Below, piece by piece: positions 7,327 through 15,699 of a DNA stretch of 41,734 nt (the stretch's first letter is position 1; every line of letters starts with the position of its first letter). This DNA comes from Pseudonocardia terrae (lineage in GTDB: Bacteria > Actinomycetota > Actinomycetes > Mycobacteriales > Pseudonocardiaceae), in contig NZ_JAJTTE010000061.1 of NCBI RefSeq assembly GCF_021343995.1, positions 1 through 41,734 on the forward strand, read 5' to 3'. The notes under the pieces were generated by a model, which ran no database searches, had not been told where the DNA came from, and saw only the letters and a list, made by a program, of their open reading frames with translations. The position numbers and the translations under genes are program-made.

Positions 7327-8115
7327 TCAGCCGGCCGCACCCGATCCGGGGACGGCCCCGATGACGACGTCGCGCGTCTGGCCGGAGATCTCCAGCGTGC
7401 CGTCGCGCGCCTGGAGCTTCGTGGGCACCACGCCGAACGGGAGCCCGCCCGGGTCGATGCGCAGCGCGAAGGTCTGCTTCGCGAGCTCGGTGATCGCGTC
7501 GGGCAGCGGCTTGCCGTCGCTGCCGCGGACGTCGCGCGGCACCACCCGCATCGCGCCGTCGGCCACCTGGAGCTCGGCGAGCACGACCGGCTGGTACTTC
7601 TTGCCGGCGACCGTCACCGTGCCGGCGAGCCGCGCGACGGAGTCCGGGTCGAGCTGCCGCATCGTGGGGTCGCCACCCTTCTTCACGACGTCCGCGATGC
7701 CGTTGGCGTCGATGTTGCCGACGCTGAACTGCTCGACACCCGGGAGCATCCGCTGCAGGTCGTCGGCCCCGACCCGGGCCGCACCCTCGGCCGTGCTCAC
7801 GCGCAGCCCGGGCGTGCCGGAGCCGAGCAGACCGGACAGCGGCGCCTCGACGTCGCGCAGGTCGGCGCGCAGCTGCACGTTGTGCAGGTCGCCGATCTGG
7901 AGCCGGTCCGCGCGGACCTCGACCGAGCGGTACTCGCCCGAGACCGCCTGGGTGAGGAAGGGGAACCCGTTGATCCGTACCGAGGGGTCGTCGGCGAGGC
8001 CGAGGCGGTCCCGCAGCTGGCGGGACACCACCGACTCCGCGGCCGCCGCCGTGGCGTAGTCCGCGGCGACCAGGACCCCGGCGAGGACCAGCACCGCGAC
8101 GATCAGGCGTTTCAC
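7327..8115 (-). CDS. LmeA-like DUF2993 exported phospholipid-binding protein
   Basis: A 262-residue protein with an N-terminal signal or anchor (KRLIVAVLVLAGVLVAAD) followed by a DUF2993 domain. The typical INGFPFLTQAVSGEYRSVEV segment and the LRADLRDVEAPL strands are visible. Mycobacterial LmeA (Rv0817c, same position) is a phospholipase needed for lipomannan elongation, so a cell-envelope role is likely. The GTG at 8115 is preferred because GGAGG lies nine bases upstream; a longer frame reaches 8136. It heads the minus-strand thiol/sulfur group and is divergent from glnR. Confidence 0.82.
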   Translation of the reverse strand: MKRLIVAVLVLAGVLVAADYATAAAAESVVSRQLRDRLGLADDPSVRINGFPFLTQAVSGEYRSVEVRADRLQIGDLHNVQLRADLRDVEAPLSGLLGSGTPGLRVSTAEGAARVGADDLQRMLPGVEQFSVGNIDANGIADVVKKGGDPTMRQLDPDSVARLAGTVTVAGKKYQPVVLAELQVADGAMRVVPRDVRGSDGKPLPDAITELAKQTFALRIDPGGLPFGVVPTKLQARDGTLEISGQTRDVVIGAVPGSGAAG

Positions 8116-8492
8116 TCTCGGACCTCCGGCTCGCACGCGTCGCGCGAGCCAACCTAGAGACCCCGGTGAACGGCGCGGACGCCGGGCCCGTCACCCGCCG
8201 TCCGTCACGGTGCCTTGACGACGGCGTAACGCGCCTGAAACGACAACGGCGTCCGGGTGGGGGAATTGGTCACGCAGCGGTATTTCTGCAGCGCACGGGC
8301 TCGTCGAACGGGGTGAGCTGGCTCGCGGAACTCGTGTCCGCGCCCGCTGCTCGCTTATTCTTGACCGATCCGCGTGACGGACCCGCCGGGTCGCGCGGTG
8401 CGAACGGAGGTCGGCGTCGCCCACCGTGACCCGAACGACGGACGCCGGTCGTGGTGTCCGCCGTCGACATCTCCGGTGGAGAGGAGGCAGCG
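8116..8492. other. Divergent intergenic region lmeA-like / glnR
   Basis: A 377-bp gap without a convincing gene. It must hold the promoters of both divergent genes. The one recognisable site is a GlnR-box-like motif at 8226-8241. A possible -35 TTGACG lies at 8215-8220, but no good -10 follows. The glnR ribosome binding site (GAGGAGG at 8481-8487) is clear. Confidence 0.6.
8226..8241 (+). promoter_or_regulatory. GlnR-box-like site
   Basis: GTAAC, six bases, GAAAC. This matches the known actinobacterial GlnR half-site pair gTnAc-n6-GaAAc. It lies 252 bp upstream of a glnR-type gene, suggesting autoregulation or control of the divergent lmeA-like operon. Only one pair is seen, whereas strong targets usually have two. 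Confidence 0.5.
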
Positions 8493-9263
8493 GTGGAACT
8501 ACTACTGCTGACAGCGGATACGGACCCCGGTTCGGTGCTCCCCGCGCTGACCCTGCTCCCGCACGGCGTCCGCACCGCGGCGCCCGAGGTGGCCGCCCTG
8601 CTCGACGCCGGCCCCCACGACGCGGTCCTCGTCGATGCACGCTCCGACCTGGTCGCCGCGCGGAGCCTGTGCCGGCTGCTCGGCAGCACCGGTACGGACG
8701 TGCCCGTCATCGCCGTGCTCAACGAAGGCGGACTCGTGGCCGTCTCCGGTGAGTGGGTGGTCGACGAGATCCTGCTCCCGTCCGCGGGACCCGCGGAGGT
8801 CGATGCGCGCCTGCGGCTGCTCAAGTCCCGTCCGGGGGCCGACGCGGCGAACGCCGGCGGTGCGCTGGTGCTGGGCGAGCTGGTGATCGACGAGGCGACC
8901 TACGCGGCGCGGCTGCGCGGGCGCCTGCTCGAGCTGACCTACAAGGAGTTCGAGCTGCTGAAGTACCTCGCGCAGCACGCGGGCCGGGTGTTCACCCGCG
9001 CCCAGCTCCTGCAGGAGGTCTGGGGCTACGACTTCTTCGGTGGCACCCGCACCGTCGACGTCCACGTGCGGCGGCTGCGCGCGAAGCTCGGCCCGGAGCA
9101 CGAGCAGATGATCGGGACCGTGCGCAACGTCGGCTACAAGTTCGTCCGCCCCGGCCGGGCCGGGCTGGGCGTGCCGGCCGGCGGGATCCCGGAGGAGAGC
9201 GACACCGACACGGACGACGACGGCGACCGAGCCGCCCTCCGTGGCCTCCACCAGTTGCACTGA
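8493..9263 (+). CDS. glnR: GlnR-type OmpR-family response regulator
   Basis: A 256-residue orphan response regulator. It has an N-terminal receiver-like domain (residues 1-115, Asp in DAVLVDAR at the phosphoacceptor position) and a C-terminal winged helix (about 135-225) with LTYKEFELLKYLAQH, GYDFFGGTRTVDVHVRRLRAKLG and VRNVGYKF. In actinomycetes GlnR is the global activator/repressor of nitrogen assimilation genes and needs no partner kinase. The GTG at 8493 is chosen for the GAGGAGG five bases upstream. Position before mshD matches Rv0818. The last 30 residues are an acidic, probably disordered tail. Confidence 0.9.
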   Translation: MELLLLTADTDPGSVLPALTLLPHGVRTAAPEVAALLDAGPHDAVLVDARSDLVAARSLCRLLGSTGTDVPVIAVLNEGGLVAVSGEWVVDEILLPSAGPAEVDARLRLLKSRPGADAANAGGALVLGELVIDEATYAARLRGRLLELTYKEFELLKYLAQHAGRVFTRAQLLQEVWGYDFFGGTRTVDVHVRRLRAKLGPEHEQMIGTVRNVGYKFVRPGRAGLGVPAGGIPEESDTDTDDDGDRAALRGLHQLH

Positions 9264-9352
9264 ACAGGTCGGCTCCGGCCGCCGGCGCTCCCCGTCGACA
9301 CCGGTCCGTCGAGCACGGCGCACCGGGACGGCCCGCGGGTAGGGTCGTCCCG

Positions 9353-10276
9353 GTGAGCGCCGTCCGGGTCCTGTCCGAGATCGACACCGTCACCACGGCC
9401 GGCGTTCGCGCCCTGGCCGAGGCGGCGGAGCGGGCCGACGGGCGGGAGCCGTTCTCCGAGCAGTTCCTGCTGAACCTCCGCGGCGGCGCTCGCGAGAGCG
9501 TCGTGCACCTCGTCGTCGGGACCGAGGGCGCGACCGACCGGGCGGGCAGCGAGTCCCCGGGCGTCGAGGACGTCGTCGCCGGGTACGCCCAGCTCGACGG
9601 CACCTCGGCCGAGCTGGCCGTCCACCCCGACCACCGTCGCCGCGGGATCGGCACCGCGCTGCTCGCGGAGCTGACCACGCGGGCCGAGAAGCTCGACGTC
9701 TGGGCGCACGGCGACCTCCCGGCCGCAGCCGCCCTCGCCGCGTCCCGCGGCCTCGAGCGCGCCCGGGTGCTCTGGCAGATGCGCCGCACCCCCGACGCCG
9801 GCCCACTGCCCGCACTGACCGTGCCCGAGGGCGCCACGATCCGGCCCTTCGTCGTGGGCGAGGACGAGGCCGAGTTCCTGCGCGTGAACAACGCCGCCTT
9901 CGACTGGCACCCCGAGCAGGGCGGCTGGAGCATCGACCAGGTCCGCGAGCGCGAGGCCGAGGAGTGGTTCGACGCCGAGGGCTTCCTGCTCGCGGTCGAC
10001 GCCGGTGGCACGCTGCTCGGCTACCACTGGACCAAGGTGCACCCGCCGACTGCGACCGAGCCGTCGATGGGCGAGGTCTACGTGCTCGGCGTGGACCCGG
10101 CCGCGCACGGCCGGGGCCTGGGCCGGGTGCTCACCCTGGCCGGCCTGCACCACCTCGCGGGGCGCGGGCTCGACACCGTGCTGCTCTACGTCGAGGCGGA
10201 CAATGCGCCCGCGGTACGGGTGTACGAGAAGCTCGGCTTCACCGTCCACACCGCGGACGTCATGTACTCCTCGTGA
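9353..10276 (+). CDS. mshD: Mycothiol synthase (double GNAT acetyltransferase)
   Basis: A 307-residue protein with two GNAT domains. The first (about 1-145) has AVHPDHRRRGIGTALLAEL. The second (about 150-307) has GEVYVLGVDPAAHGRGLGRVL and ends YEKLGFTVHTADVMY. MshD acetylates Cys-GlcN-Ins with acetyl-CoA to give mycothiol, the main low-molecular-weight thiol of actinobacteria, in the cytosol. The real start is the GTG at 9353; the open frame upstream is an overlap with glnR. Order glnR-mshD-pst matches Rv0818-Rv0819-Rv0820. Confidence 0.92.
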   Translation: MSAVRVLSEIDTVTTAGVRALAEAAERADGREPFSEQFLLNLRGGARESVVHLVVGTEGATDRAGSESPGVEDVVAGYAQLDGTSAELAVHPDHRRRGIGTALLAELTTRAEKLDVWAHGDLPAAAALAASRGLERARVLWQMRRTPDAGPLPALTVPEGATIRPFVVGEDEAEFLRVNNAAFDWHPEQGGWSIDQVREREAEEWFDAEGFLLAVDAGGTLLGYHWTKVHPPTATEPSMGEVYVLGVDPAAHGRGLGRVLTLAGLHHLAGRGLDTVLLYVEADNAPAVRVYEKLGFTVHTADVMYSS

Positions 10277-10385
10277 GGCGCTCCTAGCCGGGTGTCACCG
10301 GTCCGTGCGGCACGTCACGCCGCAGGTCACGGGCCGGTCACGTGCAGTCCAGCACGCGATGAAGCCCGTGCCGTTCGGGTTACCT

Positions 10386-10407
10386 GTTCATCCTCCGTTC
10401 ATCCGTA
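10386..10407 (+). promoter_or_regulatory. PHO box upstream of pstS
   Basis: Two direct repeats GTTCATCC with an 11-bp period (10386 and 10397) match the PhoP-binding direct repeat GTTCACC known from Streptomyces. Further upstream, GTCACG occurs at 10314, 10326 and 10337 with 11-12 bp spacing and may be a weaker extension. An 8-bp inverted repeat, AGTGGGTC/GACCCACT (10407-10414 and 10427-10434), follows the box. A possible -10 TTAGCG is at 10434-10439. Confidence 0.75.
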
Positions 10408-10515
10408 GTGGGTCGAGCGTCCACCGGACCCACTTAGCGTTCGTCGCCGTGCGGCCGTCCGGGCCGCGTGTGCGGCCGGTTCCGACCGGCGACCCCGAAC
10501 ACGGAGGAACCAGCA

Positions 10516-11622
10516 GTGAAGACCATGCGCCCGAAGCGCGCGCGGATCGCCGCCGTCGGCCTTGCGGCCAGTGGAGCCATCGTGCTCGCCGGCTGCGGTG
10601 CGGCCAACGAGGGCTCGTCGTCGGGCGGGGCGTCCGCCGCCCCGTCGGCCACCGTGTCGGGCACGATCGCCGGCGCCGGCGCCAGCACCCAGCAGGCCGC
10701 CACCCAGGCCTGGGTCGCGGGCTTCACTGGCAGCAACCCCGACGCCACGATCAACTACGACCCGAGCGGCTCGGGCGCGGGCCGTACGCAGTTCATCGCC
10801 GGCGGCGTGGACTGGGCGGGCAGCGACGCCTATATCAAGGGCGACGAGGTGGCCAAGGCGCAGCAGCGCTGCGGTGGCGACATCGTCGAGGTCCCGGTCT
10901 ACGTCTCGCCGATCGCGGTCGTCTACAACTTGCCGGGCGTCGACAACCTGCAGCTCTCGCCGTCGACCCTGGCGAAGATCTTCGACAAGAAGATCACCAC
11001 CTGGAACGACCCGGCCATCGCCGCGGACAACCCGGGCGTGACCCTGCCGTCGACCGCGATCGCGCCGGTCAACCGGTCGGACAAGTCCGGCACCACCCAG
11101 AACTTCACCGACTACCTGAAGGCCGCGGCGGGGGCCGACTGGCCGTACGATGTCAGCGACAGCTGGCCGGTCCAGGGCGGCGAGGCCGCGCAGGGCACCT
11201 CCGGTGTCGTCGGCGCGGTCAAGGCCGGCGCGGGCACCATCGGCTACGCGGACGAGAGCCAGGCCAAGGGCCTCGGCCAGGCGAAGATCAAGGTCGGCGA
11301 CCAGTTCGTCGCCCCGACCCCGGGCGGGGCGGCCACGCTGCTCGAGTCGTCCGAGCGCGTCTCCGACGGCGGCCCGAACGCCTTCGCCTACAAGCTCAAC
11401 CGCACGGTGACCGACGCGAGCGCCTACCCGGTCTCGCTCGTGTCGTACACCATCGCGTGCAGCAAGTACTCCGACGCCGGGAAGTCGGCGCTGGTCAAGG
11501 CGTACCTGAACTACGTGATCAGCCCGGAGGGCCAGCTGGCCGCGCAGCAGGCCGCCGGTTCGGCCCCGCTGACCGACACGATCCGCCAGCAGATCACGCC
11601 GGCGGTCAGCGCCATCGCCTGA
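10516..11622 (+). CDS. pstS: Phosphate ABC transporter substrate-binding lipoprotein
   Basis: A 368-residue exported lipoprotein. It has a basic N-terminus, a hydrophobic stretch, and the lipobox VLAGC with the lipidated Cys near residue 27. The mature protein is a PstS-type periplasmic-binding fold with GAGASTQQAATQAW, NYDPSGSGAGRTQFIAG, IAPVNRSDKSGTTQNF and GTSGVVGAVKAGAGTIGY, the phosphate-contacting loops of the family. The GTG at 10516 has GGAGG eight bases upstream. It is the first gene of pstSCAB, directly downstream of a PHO box, so phosphate starvation induction is likely. Confidence 0.93.
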   Translation: MKTMRPKRARIAAVGLAASGAIVLAGCGAANEGSSSGGASAAPSATVSGTIAGAGASTQQAATQAWVAGFTGSNPDATINYDPSGSGAGRTQFIAGGVDWAGSDAYIKGDEVAKAQQRCGGDIVEVPVYVSPIAVVYNLPGVDNLQLSPSTLAKIFDKKITTWNDPAIAADNPGVTLPSTAIAPVNRSDKSGTTQNFTDYLKAAAGADWPYDVSDSWPVQGGEAAQGTSGVVGAVKAGAGTIGYADESQAKGLGQAKIKVGDQFVAPTPGGAATLLESSERVSDGGPNAFAYKLNRTVTDASAYPVSLVSYTIACSKYSDAGKSALVKAYLNYVISPEGQLAAQQAAGSAPLTDTIRQQITPAVSAIA

Positions 11623-11715
11623 TGAGCACCTGAGCCGGCGGGCCCGGTGATACCGCCCCCCGCCCACCCCCGCCCCCGACCGGTGCCGCCCCACCCCGCA
11701 TGCAGAGAGGACGCC

Positions 11716-12672
11716 GTGAGCGCCCCCACCACGACCCCCGCGACGGCGACCCCGTCGACCAAGCCCGTCCGTCAACTCGGCGACCGGATCTTCGCCGGGT
11801 CCGCCACGGGCGCCGGCGTCCTGATCCTGATCGTGCTCGCCGGTGTGGCGGTCTTCCTGATCGCCCAGGCGATCCCGGCCTTCACCGCCTCGCCGGCCGA
11901 GCTGCCGGGTGGCAAGAGCCTGACCGCGTACATCGGCCCGCTGGTCTTCGGCACGCTGCTCTCCGCCCTGATCGCGCTGGTGATCGCCACGCCGCTGGCG
12001 GTGTGCGTCGCCCTCTTCATCACCCACTACGCACCGCGCCGCCTCGCCCAGGGGCTCGGCTACGTGGTCGACCTGCTGGCCGCGGTGCCCAGCATCGTCT
12101 ACGGCCTGTGGGGCGTGGCCGTCCTCGCGCCCGCCTCGCTGCCGTTCATGACCTGGCTGCAGGACTACCTCGGCTGGATCCCGCTCTTCGCCGGGCCGGT
12201 GTCGGCCACCGGCCGCACGATGCTCGTCGTCGGCGTCACGCTCGCCGTGATGATCCTGCCGATCATCACCGCCGTCTCGCGCGAGGTCTTCCTCCAGACG
12301 CCGAAGCTGCACGAGGAGGCCGCCCTGGCCCTCGGCGCCACGCGCTGGGAGATGATCCGCATGGCCGTGCTGCCGTTCGGCCGCTCCGGCATCATCTCGG
12401 GCGCCATGCTGGGCCTCGGCCGCGCGCTCGGCGAGACGATGGCCGTCGCGATCATCCTGTCCGGCTCGGGCATCATCACCTTCAACCTGATCAGCTCGAG
12501 CAACCCGTCGTCGATCGCGGCGAACATCGCCCTGCAGTTCCCCGACTCCACCGGCGTCGCGGTGAACACCCTGATCGCGTCCGGCCTGGTGCTCTTCGTG
12601 ATCACCCTGCTCGTCAACTCCATCGCGCGCTGGATCATCAACCGGCGGCGCGAGTTCTCGGGGGCGAACTGA
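11716..12672 (+). CDS. pstC: Phosphate ABC transporter permease PstC
   Basis: A 318-residue inner-membrane permease with six TM helices. The EAA-loop region HEEAALALGATRWEMIRMAVLPFGRSGI, which contacts the PstB ATPase, and the conserved GRALGETMAVAI are visible. The GTG at 11716 follows GAGAGG; the frame upstream to 11647 is Pro/His-rich and noncoding in look. Its TGA overlaps the ATG of pstA by one base. PstC pairs with PstA to form the channel for phosphate delivered by PstS. Confidence 0.93.
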   Translation: MSAPTTTPATATPSTKPVRQLGDRIFAGSATGAGVLILIVLAGVAVFLIAQAIPAFTASPAELPGGKSLTAYIGPLVFGTLLSALIALVIATPLAVCVALFITHYAPRRLAQGLGYVVDLLAAVPSIVYGLWGVAVLAPASLPFMTWLQDYLGWIPLFAGPVSATGRTMLVVGVTLAVMILPIITAVSREVFLQTPKLHEEAALALGATRWEMIRMAVLPFGRSGIISGAMLGLGRALGETMAVAIILSGSGIITFNLISSSNPSSIAANIALQFPDSTGVAVNTLIASGLVLFVITLLVNSIARWIINRRREFSGAN

Positions 12673-13775
12673 TGACCAGCGACACCCGCACCGACACCGA
12701 CCGCTCCCGGACGGACGGCGAGCTGGCCGAGCAGGCCGTCGTCCCGATGCCGCTCGTGCGCGCGGAGCTCCCGCGCTGGGCGCCGTGGGGCATCCTCGTC
12801 GCCTCCCTCGTCGTGGTCGGCGGCATCCTCGCTGCCACCGGCAACTTCGGCATCGGGCTCACCCTGGTGCTCGGCGCGCTCCTCTACGCCGTCGTGACCT
12901 ACGTCGTCTCCCGCTCCGTCGAGGGCGGGCGCAAGGCCACGGACCGCGTCGTCACCATCGTGGTGAACGTCGCCTTCCTGATCGCCCTGATCCCGCTGAT
13001 CTCGGTGATCGTCACGGTGCTCCAGAACGGGATCGCCCGCTTCGACGGGGCGTTCTTCACCAACTCGATGCGCGGCGTCGTCGGTGAGGGTGGCGGCGGC
13101 TACCACGCGATCATGGGCACGCTGATCATCACGGCCCTGGCCGCCGCGATGTCCATCCCGGTCGGCATCCTCACCGCCGTCTACCTGGTGGAGTACGGCA
13201 AGGGCCGCCTGGCGCGGGCCATCACGTTCTTCGTCGACGTCATGACGGGCATCCCGTCGATCGTCGCCGGCCTGTTCGCCTTCGCCTTCTTCGCGCTCTT
13301 CGCCGGTCCGGGCATCCGCTTCGGTTTCGGCGGCGCGGTCGCCCTGTCGATCCTGATGATCCCGGTGGTCGTGCGCTCGACCGAGGAGATGCTCAAGATC
13401 GTCCCGAACGAGCTGCGCGAGGCGGCCTACGCGCTCGGGACGCCGAAGTGGCGCACGATCCTCAAGGTCGTCATCCCGACGTCGATCGCCGGCATCGCCT
13501 CGGGCGTGACCCTCGCGGTCGCCCGCGTCATCGGCGAGACGGCGCCCCTGCTGATCATCGCGGGCCTGACGACCGGGGTGAACCTCAACCCGTTCAGCGG
13601 CCGCATGACCACACTGCCGGTGTTCGCGTACAACTCCTACGCGGCCCCCGGCGTCCCGCGCGAGCCCTTCATCGACCGCGCGTGGACCTCGGCCCTGGTC
13701 CTGATCATCATCGTCCTCATCCTGAACCTGCTGGCGCGGCTCGTCGCCACGCTGTTCGCCCCCAAGACCCGCTGA
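12672..13775 (+). CDS. pstA: Phosphate ABC transporter permease PstA
   Basis: A 367-residue permease. After a hydrophilic N-terminal leader of about 45 residues come two extra hydrophobic helices and then the MetI-like core. The core has the EAA loop ELREAAYALGTPKWRTILKVVIPTSIAGI and the ARVIGETAPLLIIAG signature of PstA. The ATG overlaps the pstC stop (TGATG), showing translational coupling. The longer open frame upstream is only the shadow of pstC. Confidence 0.92.
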   Translation: MTSDTRTDTDRSRTDGELAEQAVVPMPLVRAELPRWAPWGILVASLVVVGGILAATGNFGIGLTLVLGALLYAVVTYVVSRSVEGGRKATDRVVTIVVNVAFLIALIPLISVIVTVLQNGIARFDGAFFTNSMRGVVGEGGGGYHAIMGTLIITALAAAMSIPVGILTAVYLVEYGKGRLARAITFFVDVMTGIPSIVAGLFAFAFFALFAGPGIRFGFGGAVALSILMIPVVVRSTEEMLKIVPNELREAAYALGTPKWRTILKVVIPTSIAGIASGVTLAVARVIGETAPLLIIAGLTTGVNLNPFSGRMTTLPVFAYNSYAAPGVPREPFIDRAWTSALVLIIIVLILNLLARLVATLFAPKTR

Positions 13776-13789
13776 ACCGAGGTAGCGAC

Positions 13790-14569
13790 GTGAGCAAGGC
13801 AGTCCACGCCAAGGACCTGAACATCTACTACGGCTCGTTCCTCGCCGTCGAGGGCGTGAACATCGAGATCAAGCCGAAGACCGTCACGGCGCTGATCGGC
13901 CCGTCCGGCTGCGGCAAGTCCACCTTCCTGCGGTCCATCAACCGCATGCACGAGGTGATCCCGGGCGCGCGCGTCGAGGGCAGCCTGACCCTGGACGGCA
14001 AGGAGCTCTACGGCGCGGGCGTCGACCCCGTCGGGGTGCGCCGGCAGATCGGCATGGTCTTCCAGCGGCCGAACCCCTTCCCGACGATGTCGATCTACGA
14101 GAACGTCATCGCCGGGCAGAAGCTCAACAACAAGCGCGCCGGCAAGAAGGCGACCGACGAGCTCGTCGAGCGCTCGCTGCGGGGCGCCAACCTGTGGAGC
14201 GAGGTCAAGGACCGCCTCGACAAGCCCGGCTCGGGCCTGTCCGGTGGTCAGCAGCAGCGGCTCTGCATCGCCCGCGCGATCGCGGTGCAGCCCGACGTGC
14301 TGCTCATGGACGAGCCCTGCTCGGCGCTCGACCCGATCTCCACGCTCGCGATCGAGGACCTGATCAACGAGCTGAAGACGGACTACACGATCGTCATCGT
14401 GACCCACAACATGCAGCAAGCGGCGCGGGTCAGCGACTTCACCGGGTTCTTCACCATCGAGGGCACCGGTAAGCCCGGCCACCTCGTGGAGATGGACGAG
14501 ACGAAGACGATCTTCTCGCAGCCGAAGCAGAAGGCGACCGAGGACTACGTCTCCGGCCGGTTCGGCTGA
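13790..14569 (+). CDS. pstB: Phosphate ABC transporter ATP-binding protein PstB
   Basis: A 259-residue ATPase with Walker A GPSGCGKST, the family-typical RRQIGMVFQRPNPFPTMSIYENV, signature LSGGQQQRLCIARA, and Walker B LLMDEPCSALDP, then the H-loop THNMQQA. Length is normal for PstB. The GTG at 13790, 14 bases after pstA, begins the recognised N-terminus SKAVHAKDLNIYYGSF. In M. tuberculosis the gene in this position is called phoT (Rv0820). It energises high-affinity phosphate uptake. Confidence 0.94.
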   Translation: MSKAVHAKDLNIYYGSFLAVEGVNIEIKPKTVTALIGPSGCGKSTFLRSINRMHEVIPGARVEGSLTLDGKELYGAGVDPVGVRRQIGMVFQRPNPFPTMSIYENVIAGQKLNNKRAGKKATDELVERSLRGANLWSEVKDRLDKPGSGLSGGQQQRLCIARAIAVQPDVLLMDEPCSALDPISTLAIEDLINELKTDYTIVIVTHNMQQAARVSDFTGFFTIEGTGKPGHLVEMDETKTIFSQPKQKATEDYVSGRFG

Positions 14570-14593
14570 GCCGACCGAGGACCTGCGGGAACG

Positions 14594-14624
14594 GACGCCG
14601 GCGGTGCGCGACACCGCCGGCGTC
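14594..14624. terminator. Terminator hairpin after pstB
   Basis: A perfect 13-bp stem (14594-14606 with 14612-14624) closes a CGCGA loop. It lies 24 bp after the pstB stop and 25 bp before the end of the convergent phoU gene, so it can serve both. Confidence 0.8.
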
Positions 14625-14649
14625 TGGCGTTCTCGGGGTCCGGCCCTCC

Positions 14650-15309
14650 CTAGAGCTGGAACGCCCCCGATTGCTGGCCGGTCACGACGTAGACGGTGCG
14701 CTCGGCCAGGGAGACCGCGTGGTCGGCGATGCGCTCGTAGAAGCGCGCGAGCAGTGTCAGGTCCACGGCGGCGGGGATGCCGCAGTTCCACTCGTCCCCG
14801 AACATCAGGGTGAACAGGTCGCGGTGCAGCGCGTCGACCTGGTCGTCGTCGGTCTCGAGTTCGAGGGCGAGGATGACGTTGCGGGTGCGGAGCACGGTCA
14901 CGGCCTTGCTCATCATCGCGCCGACCTGCGTGCTGAGCTCCACCAGGACCTCCCGCGCCTCCTCGGGGACGCACGAGTCCGGGTGCCGGCGGCGGGCCGA
15001 CTCGGCGATGTGCTGGGCGAGGTCGCCCACCCGCTCCAGCTCGTGCGCCGACTGGATCGCCGCGACGACCACGCGCATGTCCGGCCCGACGGGGGCGAAG
15101 ATCGTGATCGTCTCGGTGGCGAGCACCTCGATCCGCGCCCGCAGGTCGTCGATCGCCGGGTCGCCCTCGATCACCCGCTCGGCGAGGCGGGGGTGCCGGT
15201 CGAGCAGGGCGGCGCAGGCCGCGCGGAACGCGGCCACGACGGCGTCGCCCATCTCGCCCAGCAGCGCCTGCATCCGGGCGGTGTTGCCGTCCAGGGTGTC
15301 CCGTGCCAC
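14650..15309 (-). CDS. phoU: PhoU phosphate signalling regulator, copy 1
   Basis: A 219-residue all-helical protein with two PhoU repeats. The metal-binding-type motifs are visible: ELERVGDLAQHIAE in the first half and FYERIADHAVSLAERT in the second. PhoU proteins damp Pho signalling and Pst transport when phosphate is sufficient. It is convergent with pstB, as Rv0821c (phoY2) is with phoT. A PHO-box-like repeat lies 41-62 bp upstream of the ATG, so the gene is probably in the Pho regulon it controls. A second paralogue lies 390 bp further on. Confidence 0.92.
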   Translation of the reverse strand: MARDTLDGNTARMQALLGEMGDAVVAAFRAACAALLDRHPRLAERVIEGDPAIDDLRARIEVLATETITIFAPVGPDMRVVVAAIQSAHELERVGDLAQHIAESARRRHPDSCVPEEAREVLVELSTQVGAMMSKAVTVLRTRNVILALELETDDDQVDALHRDLFTLMFGDEWNCGIPAAVDLTLLARFYERIADHAVSLAERTVYVVTGQQSGAFQL

Positions 15310-15349
15310 CGGGCCAGCCTAGGAAACGGGCGAGTCGGTCACGGCCGGA

Positions 15350-15371
15350 GGTGCGTGAACGGTCGATGAAC
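15350..15371 (-). promoter_or_regulatory. PHO box upstream of phoU copy 1
   Basis: On the minus strand GTTCATCGACC is followed directly by GTTCACGCACC, two repeats with an 11-bp period matching the PhoP direct-repeat pattern. The site ends 41 bp upstream of the phoU start. Confidence 0.7.
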
Positions 15372-15395
15372 GGCGGGCGTTCCCAGGAGACCGCC

Positions 15396-15432
15396 GAAGA
15401 ACCCCGGCCTCCTACGAGGACCGGGGTTCTTC
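15396..15432 (-). terminator. Terminator hairpin after dodecin gene
   Basis: GAAGAACCCCGG pairs perfectly with CCGGGGTTCTTC (15396-15407 with 15421-15432). A further TCCT/AGGA pairing continues inside the loop after a two-base bulge. It starts ten bases after the dodecin stop codon. Confidence 0.8.
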
Positions 15433-15441
15433 AGCGATCTC

Positions 15442-15651
15442 CTACGGGTCGAGACGGAAGCCCACCTTCATGCCGACCTGGAAGTAGTCGACGGCCCCGT
15501 CCTGCAGGTTCCCGCGGATCTCCGTGACCTCGAACCAGTCCAGCCCGCGGAGTGTCTCGTGGGCACGGCTCACGCCGTTGCGGATCGCCGCTTCGACGCT
15601 CTCGGGGGAGGTGCCGACGATCTCGGTGATGCGGTACACATGATCCGACAT
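15442..15651 (-). CDS. Dodecin
   Basis: A 69-residue protein of the dodecin family: HVYRITEIVGTSPESVEAAIRN, then ETLRGLDWFEVTEIRG with the flavin-stacking Trp, and VDYFQVGMKVGFRLDP at the end. Dodecins form hollow dodecamers that bind flavins or CoA and serve as cofactor stores. The Met at 15651 begins the family's conserved N-terminus, and AGGTG lies just upstream; the frame continues to 15684 without support. It is a single-gene unit between the two phoU genes, with its own terminator. Confidence 0.88.
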   Translation of the reverse strand: MSDHVYRITEIVGTSPESVEAAIRNGVSRAHETLRGLDWFEVTEIRGNLQDGAVDYFQVGMKVGFRLDP

Positions 15652-15699
15652 GCACCTGTGTAGCCCGATCACGGGGTGCCCCAAACGCTGGAGCGGCGA

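Noticed and set aside
10399..12312. 637-codon minus-strand ORF opposite pstS/pstC
   Set aside because: Low-complexity Arg/Gly/Asp translation; pstS and pstC on the other strand have all family motifs.
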